NCBI RefSeq assembly: GCF_963082655.1
Contig: NC_081553.1
Location: forward strand, 158,449,441-158,513,440
Direction of reading: 5' to 3'
DNA: 64,000 nucleotides
From: Stomoxys calcitrans
Taxonomy: Eukaryota > Arthropoda > Insecta > Diptera > Muscidae
Shown: positions 31,931 through 42,837 of the stretch, in pieces
Position numbering within the stretch: the stretch's first letter is position 1
Layout: each line of letters starts with the position of its first letter
Notes under the pieces: generated by a model
The model's input: only the letters and a program-made list of their open reading frames with translations
What the model was told of the DNA's origin: nothing
Database searches by the model: none
Translations under genes and position numbers: made by a program

Positions 31931-34313
31931 TAACAGTTTAACAATATAAGTGCCTTTATCTGAATCCCATATGATCTTTATTGGTATATGAATTTAAGTT
32001 TGAATATAAGGTGCACTCCATTCTTAAAATACTTCATTTCAACCCGATATTCTCATGATGTCTGATTTAGTGGTAGTTGTAAAATATCAGCATCGTGCTC
32101 TTCTCTCAAATACCAATTATTTAAACCCCATATTGCCATTGGCTTAAGAGGAGTTTACAGGATGAGGCGTCCCCAAACACATGGCCCCAAAATAGGTTAT
32201 CAAATTCGTTTTCTAATCTTAAATATATTTCATTTGAACCACATATTGGCATGATTGAAAAATTTTTTCCCTTTGGGGGTGTTTTGGGAAAGGGGTGATG
32301 CCCTAAATACATGGTCCTAAATTTGGATATCAAATACATATTCTACTCCCAAATACCTTTATTTGAGCCCCATATTGTGATGGTCACTAAAAAATTGGTG
32401 TTTGTGGGGTATTTTGGGAAAGAGGTAGACACCCAGAAAATTGGTCCCGAAAATGGTCCACATTGACATGGTCGGTAAATATGCCCGATTTAGGGGTGTT
32501 TTGGGGATTGGGGTGGTCCCCCAAACACTAAGCCCGGAAAATATATCAGCAACGTGCTCTATTCTCATTAATTTGAAACCCATATTGCCATTGCCCTTAA
32601 TATTGGAATATTTAGTTCCACTGTCTTTAAGACCCAAATTGTCTTGGTGAACAAATACGTCCTACTTGAGGGTTGTTATGGTGGTGGGACGTCCGCTAGA
32701 CAGTTGGCCCCTAATGTTGATATCAGATACGTGGTCTACTCCCACATACCTTTAATTTGAGCCCCATATTTCCATAGTCGGCAAACATGACCGGCTTGGG
32801 GTGTTTTGTGGGATGGGCGGCCACTCAGTGAGTTGGCCTTGAAAATATGTATCGGATTCGTGTTCCACTTTAAAAACCCTCTTATTTGAGCCTCATATTG
32901 CAATTGTCAGCAACTACTTACTATTTGGGTGGTGTTGTGGGTGTGGGGTGGCCCCATACACACTTTTCCCGAATATTGATATTAAATTCGTGGTTAATGT
33001 TTTTGGTGAGAGGTGGCCCTCCAAACACTTGGTCTCATATTTGGATACCAGATTCGTATTCTACATTCAAATACCTTTCATTTAAGCCCCATATTCCCAT
33101 GGTCAGTAAATAAGTCCTTTTTGGGGGGTGTTTTGGGAAAGGGGTGGACCGCCAGAAACGTGGTCCCACATTTGCCCATATTGCCATTGCCCTTAATATT
33201 GGAATATTTAGTTCCACTGTCTTTAAGACCCAGATTGTCTTGGTGAACAAATACGTCCTACTTGAGGGTTGTTATGGTGGTGGGACGTCCGCTAGACAGT
33301 TGGCCCCTAATGTTGATATCAGATACGTGGTCTACTCCCACATACCTTTAATTTGAGCCCCATATTTCCATAGTCGGCAAACATGACCGGCTTGGGGTGT
33401 TTTGTGGGATGGGCGGCCACTCAGTGAGTTGGCCTTGAAAATATGTGTCGGATTCGTGTTCCACTTTAAAAACCCTCTTATTTGAGCCTCATATTGCAAT
33501 TGTCAGCAACTACTTACTATTTGGGTGGTGTTGTGGGTGTGGGGTGGCCCCATACACACTTTTCCCGAATATTGATATTAAATTCGTGGTTAATGTTTTT
33601 GGTGAGAGGCGGCCCTCCAAACACTTGGTCTCATATTTGGATACCAGATTCGTATTCTACATTCAAATACCTTTCATTTAAGCCCCATATTCCCATGGTC
33701 AGTAAATAAGTCCTTTTTGGGGGGTGTTTTGGGAAAGGGGTGGACCGCCAGAAACGTGGTCCCACATTTGGATAAAAGATTCGTATTCTACTCGCAAATA
33801 CCTTTCATTTGAGTCCCATATTGCCATGGTCGGTAAATATGTCCGATTTAGGGGTGTTTTGGGGGTTGGGGTGGTCCCCCTAACACTTGGTCCGACAATC
33901 GGATATCAGATATATTTTCTTATCTTAAGTACCATTTGAGTCCCATATTGTCGTGATGGGTCTAAATATATGTTTGGTAGGTTTTAGGGTGGGGCAGCCC
34001 TCCTAGGTACCCTATCCGAAATTTGGATACGAAATTTTTATTTTTAGGGTACTATATGAGAGCACGCAAAATTTCGCTTAAATCGCACCACCCATCTCAG
34101 AGATCTGGCGTTTCTGAAAATTAGCTTAAGGGGAAAGGTCCGCCCCCCTACAGATATCAAAAAATTTAGTACCCTATTTTCACCACGGGGTCATTATGCA
34201 CCATATGTAAAAATTTCAAGAAAATCGGTTCTGCCGTTTCTAAGTCTATAAGGAACACACAAACATACAAACAAACAAACCTACAAACAAACACAAATTG
34301 ATTTTTATATATA
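31931..34313 (+). repeat. Monomer element copy D with a recent internal tandem duplication
   Basis: Begins CTAACAGTTTAACAATATAAG, equivalent to about 10764 in copy A, so it lacks the first ~130 bases. Monomers, tail ('aaaatcggttctgccgtttc') and end (TTTTTATATATAAGA) match copy A. It sits between two parts of a copia RNase H region and so inserted into that older element. The segment 32579-33770 is a 596-bp direct duplication. Confidence 0.8.
32579..33770. repeat. 596-bp tandem duplication, two copies
   Basis: Units 32579-33174 and 33175-33770 differ at about three positions by eye. The junction is between monomer phrases ('cacatttg' / 'cccatattg'), as expected from unequal exchange between monomers. 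Confidence 0.9.
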
Positions 34314-35528
34314 AGAATATTCCATTATATAAACATACCACTATTGGATTTTCTCCCAGTTCTTCCTTTCACCCAATTTGCATCAGCATATCTAACGAGA
34401 CCTTGTTCATTTTCTTCATTGCTTAATTTTAGTTTTATTTGCGAAGTAGACTTAAGATACTTCAAAACTCTTTTACACCGAGACCAATTTTCCATTGTTT
34501 GTTTAGCTTTCCATTTAAAAGTGCAGTTTTGACATCAAAATGATTTACAATCATTTTTTTCTTTCCAGCAATTGACAGCGGTATTCGAAACGAGGTATGT
34601 GTCGCAAACGGTGCAAGAACTTCATCGTAATCAACACCGTGAAAACCCTTGAGTTGAGCCTTGAATCTATTTACTTGACCATTAAAATTGCGTTTATTTT
34701 TAATACCCATTTACTTCCAATTGCTGTTCTTCCTTCTGAGAGTGAAAAGAGGATTGAAGTGATTCTAATTCGTCTTGCGTAGCTTCCATCCATTGTGCAC
34801 TTTCTGCACTGCTAACAGCTTCTTCGTATGATTTCGGCTCCTTAGTCCCATTTGTTGTCCCTATTTCATCAGTGAATCTCCTCGCCGGAAGGCCTTTAGT
34901 GGATCTGTTTGATGTTCTTATTTCATTTTGTTTCTCAGAAATATTTACATCTTCTATTGAGCGGCTGCCTTCAGTTGAAATATTGATTGCATTTTCTTCC
35001 GTAATATTTTCTCTTGTATCATTTTCTTCTGTGCCGTTTCTTCTGGAATCTCCTCCTCAATCATTAATCTATTATCTCTTGGATTCAATGAAATTGAGCC
35101 TTCACCATCTTGATTCTTTATAACATCTGCGAATATCACATCACGGCTAATACAGACTTTCTTAGCATTCTAATTGTAGCAGCGAAAAGCCTAAGACTTC
35201 TCATCATAACCCAGAAAATTCATTTCAACTGCTTTGTCATCCAGCTTACGTCTTTTATCAGATGGAATATGTACCAAACATTTTAAACCAAAAACGCAAA
35301 ACTTCTCTAGACTTGGTTTTATTCCGAACCACAATTAATATATTCCTTGCAATTTCAATCAAATTCCTGTTCTTTCGTTAGGCGTTTCCATTTTGTTGTA
35401 GAGAATATGGAGCAGTTAATTGGCAGTCAATACCTTTAAACTTTAGAAACTCCTCAAATGCTTTTCCAGTGTACTCTCAACCCCTGTCGGATCGAATTTT
35501 CTTTGGAATGCGATCTAATGTGGTGCGG
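34314..35528 (-). pseudogene. Second copia element, integrase C-terminus and reverse transcriptase remnants
   Basis: Minus strand. 35525-35160 reads an integrase end (D-R-G-x-E-Y-like patch, then QQNGN near 35395) and a linker with PSDKRR and GYDEKS. 34954-35139 is an acidic linker. 34462-34710 is RT (VNRFKAQLKGFHGVDYDEV, NHFDVKTALLNG). 34320-34460 is the RNase H approach (CKRVLKYLKSTS, YADANWVKGRTGRKSNSG). Only distantly similar to the young copia at 4.5-9 kb, so a different family. Stops and gaps throughout. The protease and first half of integrase are missing. Confidence 0.8.
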
Positions 35529-35530
35529 CA

Positions 35531-38500
35531 CAATGAAGGTTAAGTTGAAAAGCGGGTGCAGATATTAATCCGCCCCATGCCACTATAGACATACACCTAA
35601 GCCAGTAATCGGCTTGTTGTGCGCTCTAAAAACAAAAAAGTAACCTCGAAAAAGAAAATCCAAGTTAGGAATTCCGCGCTACTTAAAAAATCCTTAACTG
35701 TTTTCGATGCCACTCCCCTAATTTGGTTAATGTCTGGTATTGCGTCCCCACCTAAGTGCCGATTTCACATATGTGAGCTCTTAGTCCTACGTGTCCCGTT
35801 ATGAAACTAATAGCGGTACTAACCTCCATCTTACTTCCTTTCAGTAATAGCCTCGTCTTCTCACGATATGGATCCCCCATAGAATTTTCGCCATCCTACC
35901 GACTGTTTCGCTGGAAGTTTGCCCCTGTTCCTTTGTGGAATGTTCATGGGAAAATTTTGAAAATTTGCATTAACCGACTGTTTCGCTGTTCCACAGGGAC
36001 TTTTCGGACTGCGTCGACCCGAAAGGCTCAGGTTAGAGAAGGCGTTAATCTCCTTCTTACACTGCAAGACTGTTCGTGGCCTTACCGTCCTGGTTGTTAT
36101 TGCTCTGATGGCAGTTTTACTGTCCGTAAAGATGTTTACACTTGACGTCCTCGCGTTAGCACCACACCGCCTCACGCATTCCGTGATCGCACGGATCTGC
36201 CCCTGCAGGACCGTATTATGGTCAGGCAGTCTAAACAGATCTTAGTCCCCGGGTTCTCAATATAGTCCCCCAGGCCCACTCTGATCCATCCGTGTAGCAT
36301 GATCTTCCAAATGGCAATACTAGGGTCCCGTTAATCCAAGACTGTGCCGATGGCATCAGAGCCTCGCACACGGCCTCAAGGTTCATTTCAGGTATCCGAT
36401 CGGAAACCTCTTCCCTTCCTTCCAGGTTTCCTATCGTCGCCTTGATTATACCGCGATGGTATACGCTGCTCCCATCCTCATTCTCACATCGCCTTAAGTC
36501 TCATAGTCGGAGTAGCTACCACACAATGTCAATGGGTCGGATATCTAAAAAGTCTTCAGTGCCCTAGTGGGCGTGGTCTTCATCGCTCCGTCTATGCCAA
36601 GACAAAATGTTCTCTGAACCTGTTGTATGGTCCTTATGTTCCACTTTTTCTCCATAGCAGTCCACCAAACTACTGAAGCGTAAGTAAGTATTGGTTTAAT
36701 CATGCTCCTGTAAAACTAGGAGACTATCCTCGGATTCAGGCCCCATTTCGAGCCTACTGCCTGTCTACATAGTGCTTAACATCTGTGAGCCTTCTTAGAA
36801 CGCTCCTGAACGTGACACTACCAAATCAGTTTCCTGTCCACGATCACACCTAAGTATTTGACCTTGTCAGATATCTAAATCGTTTGGTTGAGGAAACGAG
36901 ATGCATTAAATACTCCTACCTTCGTCTTCCTCGTGAACCGGCATATTTCAGTCTTCTCTGGGTTAACATTGAGACCTCTTGGTCTATCCCAATCGTATGC
37001 CATCTGCAAGACCCTTTCGGCTCCACAATACGTTCCATGGTTTTGGGTAGAAAAGACGTTAGTCTTATAGGTCTGTAGGCCTTTGGTGTCGCATAACTTG
37101 CGTTATTAACGCTATCGACCTGTTCGCAGAAAAGAGTCCAGGAGGCACGTTTTGCCGCTCTGGTAATCTTATTGTATTCCTTGAGTCGTGTGTAATACAC
37201 ATCCCAATAAACTTCCACTTTTTTCGACGTGCTCTGTTAAAAAAGTCTGCGGACCTCTTTCCCAATATTGCAAATGTCCCCGGTCATCCAGGGTTTTTCT
37301 TGGGCTGATTTCCTTTCTCGAAGAGGACAACTATCTTCAAAAGACCTCACCAGTGCAGTCGTAATGCTGTTTACATTTTCGTCAATGTCTTCTATGCTTA
37401 GAAAATAAATATAAGTTATCTTGCTTTAGTATTCTTATGAGTAGGCTTCCGAATTTTGTCCAGTTGATTTTCAACTTATTACGGCACTGGCCTCGCTATT
37501 CTAAACCTAATGTAGCGATGGTCAGAGAAAGAGTGTTTCATGGAGACCCTCCAATCCTGAACCTCATTGATTAGATTTTCCGAACTTATCTTCACATCTA
37601 ATACCTCTTCCCTAATCCAATTAACAAAGGTACCTGTGTTACCAATATTAAGTGTTATAAGGCCATTAGTATTCAATAATTCTGCCAGGGCTTGGCCCCG
37701 CTTATCATTGTTGGTACTACCCCACGAAATGTGGTGGGGTAGTAGCAAACGCAAAAGCGTTTGCAGCTCCGACGTGTGGCGGTGTCGGAGAGTCGAAATG
37801 CAGATAAAGTGATGTCAGGTATGCTCCACCTTCTAACCACTCTTGCATCCGACTTTGACAACTCTGGGGAAAATATATAATTCAAACTTTTATGACAAAT
37901 AACGCAGGCCTCGGCCAAGTACCAGTGTTAGCATAGAACAATTGGTATTTGATATGGTTTGTTCCGGGTCATCCATGACTCCTGAATTATGACAATATGA
38001 ATCTTCCCTGGCTAATTTTCTCCATCAAAGCGTGTATAGCAGTGTCGCTCCGGTGCATGTTTATCTGGATTACCTCAATCATTGGTCCTCCAGTAAATGG
38101 GCATATAGGGAGTAGGTGATGATCTTATCGTCTGCTCCCTGTTATTAAGATCAATATTAGGATCTTCACCTATCCAAGTCTTCCGAATCTTGAATAAAAT
38201 AGCCATCGTTAATACGAATTGATTACATAATACACATTAGTTCATTATCTTTACTCACGTTTGATTGATCTCAATCATTGGTCCTCCCGTAAACGGGCTT
38301 CTTGGGTATGGGTGATGATCTCATCGTCCGCTCCCTGTTCTTAAGACTGCATTGAGTTTCCTGTCACTGCACTGCCTGATGTTTTCGTATTAGGATCTTT
38401 GTCTATCATAGTCTTCCGAATCTTGAGAATGTCGGCAATGATTTGAAACTAATTATATTGAGTTTCCCGTCCCTGTACTGCCCAATGTTTCAATACTAGG

Positions 38501-38590
38501 ATCTTTGCCTAACTTAGTCTTCCAAATCTTAAGTAAATGGGCTTTTTGGGAGTAGGCGATGGTACCATCGTCGGCTCCCTGTTCGTTGTG
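35531..38590 (-). pseudogene. LINE-A copy A7: 3' end to ORF1 repeats
   Basis: Minus strand, 5' to 3': ORF1 repeat units (38100-38590: GKDPSIETLGSTGTG, EQGADDG); endonuclease start (near 38000-37960: KIHIVIIQESW in patches); AEACVICHKSLNYIFSPEL (37673-37918); endonuclease end with LITLNIGNTGTFVN and SDHRYIRFRI (37479-37754), carrying the SDH catalytic motif; RT beginning (36916-37218); thumb and C-terminus (36900-36300); RNase H (35861-36175: NIFTDSKTAIRAI); and 3' end at 35531-35780. Large internal deletions remove the YADD box. It separates gag and pol parts of the second copia and probably inserted into it. Confidence 0.8.
35898..35987 (-). mobile_element. 5'-truncated SINE copy with perfect 15-bp target duplication
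   Basis: A 60-bp piece (35913-35972) resembling the SINE 3' end at 18470-18520 (GTTTGCCCCTGTTCC, GGAATGTTCATGGG) is flanked by ACCGACTGTTTCGCT at 35898-35912 and 35973-35987. The piece reads in the plus direction relative to the full copy, so the listed strand reflects the host LINE. Truncation at the 5' end with an intact target duplication is the mark of LINE-machinery retrotransposition. Confidence 0.8.
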
Positions 38591-39240
38591 GTACATTAAC
38601 ACTTTCTTCTTAAACTTTCTTGATAAATATTCTCCCACTTGCTGTGTGTCATGTAGCATCGGATTCGACAAGCCAAGAAAACTTCTTATTTTTGCAAAAT
38701 TAAAAAAAAAATCTTCGCTCTTGGATGACTGGATCCCTTTTCTTCAGCCGAATTGATTAGTATTCTTTCCGAAATTTACCTTACTTTTCCAGTTTTTATA
38801 CTTTATACAGTTCTTCTTTTGATGTCTTGACTTCTTACAGAAATAGCATACACTACTATTACCAGCCACTGCTTACGAAACGAAATCACCTCGTCACTGG
38901 TAGCGTGTTACCGTCTTTCGTATTCTGCAATAACTCTTTGTTGCATAAAAGCGAATGTTCCTCTTCCTTCTTGCGGGATTCTAAGGATGTAATGAGAGTG
39001 TCGCATCCTTCGAGCAAGCTACTCAAAAGCTTAGCAGCACACCATTTATCCGACTAACTTTCTTCACCAACAACCCGTAGTTTCGTAAATAAATCATTCT
39101 TTGCATTTATGTGAGCAACTGCATCACCTCCTTCTTGAAGTTTTAAGCTACATGTGTCAAGAGTCTTCAGCATGAAGGGTGGCGGACTAATAAGGCGATT
39201 ATCTTTTGCTTTGGTATGGGACGGTTTTCCTGATTTGGAA
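38591..39240 (-). pseudogene. Second copia element, gag remnant with zinc knuckle
   Basis: The minus strand across frames reads KLQEGGDAVAHINAKNDLF, CAAKLLSSLLEGCDTLITSL, a VTGRLLQEYERR-like patch (NKELLQNTKDG), and the knuckle CYFCKKSRHQKKNC near 38860-38820. This order and these motifs are copia gag. It has the same orientation as the pol remnants at 34.3-35.5 kb and lies upstream of them, so both are probably one element split by LINE-A. Confidence 0.7.
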
Positions 39241-39309
39241 TGAAATTACCTTTGTGTTCCTCCATCCCGCAGGTATATATGACATTCTGATACAAGTAGA
39301 GTATATCCC

Positions 39310-40990
39310 CCTAGTCTATCAGACACAACTTATAATTCAACCGGTGATACATCATCGGGGCCTGGCGGCTTAAAGGAGTCGATACTTCTTATCGCCCAAA
39401 AGATTTTCGACTCAGACACAATTTCCCCAATAACCTCTGACGAATGCATATCAGTGACAACCTCTTCTAGAGCCACGTTATTCGTTGGAGAGTTTCCCAG
39501 AAAATGTATGTCAACGAGTAGTTCTAGTGTTTCCTCACTACACATTGTCCATGCATTCTCTGACTTCTGTATATATCCCACCGTAATAGGACTGGTGGAT
39601 CGCATCTTTCTTAGCCTAGAGGCCTCAGATGTATACTCCACGGAGCAGCAGAACTCTACCCAGGATTTGTTCTGAGCCTTTCTCAGTTCGCCCTTGTGTT
39701 TTCTTAGCTCAGGCTTATAGACGTCCCAATCGTGTTGTACCCTTGTAGCTTTCGCTATGTTTAAAAGTTTTCTACAGGCTTTCCTTCGACTAACCAGTTC
39801 TGGGATTCACTATAGCGGCCTCTGTTTGCCTCTTGGTTTGGAACTGGGGCATGCAGACACAAGGCAGTCATTCAGGGCCATCGTGATCCGTTTGACCACA
39901 ATGTCTATATTCTCCGTAGTTTCCACTTCCATTTCTGGTATAGAAGGAATAGTCGCGCGGAAATGTGTGCCGAAATCTATCCCAATCCGCCTTTTCTCTG
40001 TTTAGCCGAGGGACCACTTTTGCAGCATCCTCTCCAATTCGGAAAGTAATATAACGATGATTGGAGAAACTGTTGTCATCCAACACTTACCAGTCGCATA
40101 TCCTTCCGCTTATATCCTCGGATAAAAAGGTAACATCTAGTAGTTCCTATTCCTGGTAATAAAAGCCGGTTTATTCCCTTTTTACAAATCGCCAAATTGC
40201 AAATTATAATATATTCAATAAGCAGCTCACCCATTTCGTTGACATCCGAACTTCCCCATATCTGGTGATGTGAATTAGCATCACTTCCTACAATGAGGCT
40301 CTTGTTCCCTACAGAAGCGGTTTCAATCAGCAACTTAAGGCTTGAAGGCGGCATTTTTGAATCGTGTGCCATATAGGAAAGCCAGCCAGTAATGAGACTT
40401 GTTTATTTCAAGATTGGCTACTTCTGAATCTTCAGTGCTTAGTGACGGAAGAAGGAAAACATTTAGACTACTCTTTGCAAGAATATAGGCTCTGTGTTTC
40501 TCATTCCCCGTACCCTTGAGTAGTTTAAATCCCGGAATTCCTAGTCTATGAACCATTCCTCCGCACACCCATGGCTCCTGAATAACAACCACGTCAAATC
40601 CTCCTACCATCAGAAGGCCTTAAGTGCCGCCGTAGCGGCCTTACAATGATGGAGTTTTATCTGAAGAAACCGCACCATAGTCAGGATTCAGAATTTCCAT
40701 CACTGTTGGGTTAGCCTCCTCTTTTGAGCCAGCCAGGAGTTGATCCTCACAAGATTCGTTCGATCTTGTCATGATGGGTTTACTTACGCATCCAGGGGCA
40801 GTGGAACCACTCTTCCGCAGGTTCCGACGCCTTCCTCTCCTGTTCCGATCGTGACAGGGGGACTTACAGCCTCCTGCAATCATCCAGACTTTAAAGATGA
40901 GGTCGATAGTTTCTCACACAAGTGTGCATTGGCTAACCCCAACGCTTCTATACACCTTCAGTTTCAACTATGGTGCGGTTTCTACAAATA
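39310..40990 (-). pseudogene. LINE-B copy: ORF1 end, endonuclease, start of reverse transcriptase
   Basis: Minus strand. 40641-40883 is an ORF1 tail rich in K/R/S. 40335-40610 is the endonuclease start (FDVVVIQEPWVCGGMVHRLG). 40076-40372 continues with GSDANSHHQIWGSSDVNEMG. 39868-40086 has FSNHRYITFRIG (SDH-like motif mutated to SNH). 39330-39641 is the RT lead-in (SFKPPGPDDVSPVEL). EPW and the dipeptide DAN supply catalytic endonuclease residues. It ends near 39310, before the polymerase core. Several frame changes. Confidence 0.8.
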
Positions 40991-41935
40991 AATCTCCATC
41001 ATTGTAAGTCCGCTTCAGCGGCACTTAAGGTCCTTCTGATGACAGGATAATTTGACATGGTTCTTATTCAGGAGCCGTGGGTGTGCAGAGGATTAGTTCG
41101 TAGACTAGAAATTCCTGGATTTAAACTACACAAGGGTACGGGGAATGGGAGACACAATGGCTGTATTCTTGCAAAGATTAGTCTAAATGTTTTTCTTCTT
41201 CCGTCGCTAAGCACTGAAGATACAGTAGTAGCCAGCTTTGAAAGCTTTTAGTTGCTGGTTGAATCCGCTTCTGCAGGGAAAAAGAGCCTCATTGTAGGAA
41301 GTGATACTAATGCACATAACCAAATATAGGAAAGTTAGGAAATAAACGAAAGTGATGAGCTGCTTATCGAATATATTATAAGTTGCAACTTATATATATA
41401 GCGATTTGTAATAAAGAGTATAAACCCTCCTTTATTACCAGGAACAGGCTGGAGATTCTAGATGTTACTTTTGTATCGGCAGATCTAAGCGGGAAGGATA
41501 TGTGACTGGGAAGTGTTGGATGACCACAGCTTCTCTGATCATCGGTATATTAGTTTCAGACTTGGGGGAAATACTGTAGAAGTGATCCCTCGGCTAAACA
41601 GAAGAAAGGCGGATTGGGATAGATTTCGGCACACATTCTGCGCGTCTATTCCTTCTACACCAAAAATGGAAGTGGAAACTGCGAAGGATATAGACATAAT
41701 GGTCAAGCGGATCACGATGTCCCTGAATGACTCGCTTGTGTCAGCATGTTCTAGTGCCAAACCAAGGGGCAAACAGAGCCCGCTATGGTGGATCCCGGAA
41801 CTGGTTAGTCAAAGGAAAGCCTGTAAAAAACTCTTAAACAGTACGAAAGTGACGCACTATGAGCAATTTTGTCCAACACCACATACGGCTACTCTATATA
41901 CTCGCCCAACATCCTTTGATGTTGTATGAACTTTC
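40991..41935 (+). pseudogene. LINE-B copy in opposite orientation: endonuclease
   Basis: Plus strand. 41057-41251 reads MVLIQEPWVCRGLVRRLEIP. A degenerate patch matching GSD(A/T)NAH follows. 41513-41929 has FSDHRYISFRLGGN with the SDH motif intact, and KQSPLWWIPELVSQRKACKK at its end. It breaks off near 41935. The start of its endonuclease is the mirror image of the neighbouring copy around 40640, so the two copies stand head to head. Frameshifts and stops lie between the parts. Confidence 0.8.
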
Positions 41936-42393
41936 TAAATAAAAGCCATCTTAACGAGATATATACTAGCACTACGACTTCCTATAGCACGTTGCTATAA
42001 AATCACTAGTATGTTCCTACACATTTACGCATCGAAGTGCGCGTCAAGGAAAAGAACTGTTTCGCTTGATGGTTTGGAAGGAACTCAATTTATTGTAATT
42101 AGAAACAAACCTCAAAACCTAATGCATACTAAAAATCCAACAATCTATACAATGCTTAATAACAACAATGCAAAACACATGCAGCCTTTTTCCACAGACA
42201 GGGTATTTCACACAGTCAACTAAGTACCTGCATTAAGGCTAGTACAACGTTTTTTTGGGGAAAAATTTCCCTAAATCGTTCTTTCGGTGTTTTGACAAGG
42301 TTACCACGTTTGATTTGTTTGGGTTTCTTTGGCCAAAATGTTGTCATTTACATATAAAAATTAATATGGCAACAATCAATTTAACAGCTGTTC
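41936..42393. other. Unassigned flank left of the BEL element
   Basis: Short chance ORFs only, e.g. 42011-42223 (+), without motifs. It ends in ATGGG, the BEL target duplication. Confidence 0.4.
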
Positions 42394-42398
42394 ATGGG

Positions 42399-42817
42399 TG
42401 TTTATGCCAAAATACCATAAACAAATCCTCATACCTAAATCCCTAAAACTTCGTTCAAAAAAAAAATCCCCAAATACAATTAATATATCTAAGACGTTGC
42501 CACAAGTTTATGCTACAACGGCTGTAGCAACAACTTAACGAATAATTTTGACAATCGTACTAAGACGACTTCCGATAGAATTTCGTTAGCATACCTTCTT
42601 GTTCACTTGCAACCGTTGTACTGGTAAGACTACGAAAATAAATCCCCTTAAATCAATCCAATCCTAATTCGTTTCAATTTTCCTATTTCTTGTCTTCCAT
42701 ATTGCACTGGAGCAACCAAGTCTCATCTACTCTAACCATTTGAGATTTTGAATTGTTTTCGGCTCATGTGATGTCTCATTTCTCCTCCAAGTAGACTTCA
42801 GCTGTTCCATCTCAACA
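42399..42817 (+). repeat. BEL 5' LTR
   Basis: 419 bp, starts TGTTTATGCC and ends CTCAACA. The 3' LTR ends CTCATCA. The end is set by the adjacent ATGGG at the right-hand side of the element; without that the shared sequence would stop three bases earlier. Confidence 0.9.
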
Positions 42818-42819
42818 GT

Positions 42820-42837
42820 TGGTCCTTCGAACCGGAT
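42820..42837 (+). promoter_or_regulatory. BEL primer-binding site, tRNA-Tyr type
   Basis: TGGTCCTTCGAACCGGAT, two bases after the LTR. It is complementary to the 3' end of eukaryotic tRNA-Tyr, including CCA, with one mismatch from the sequence I recall. Confidence 0.7.
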
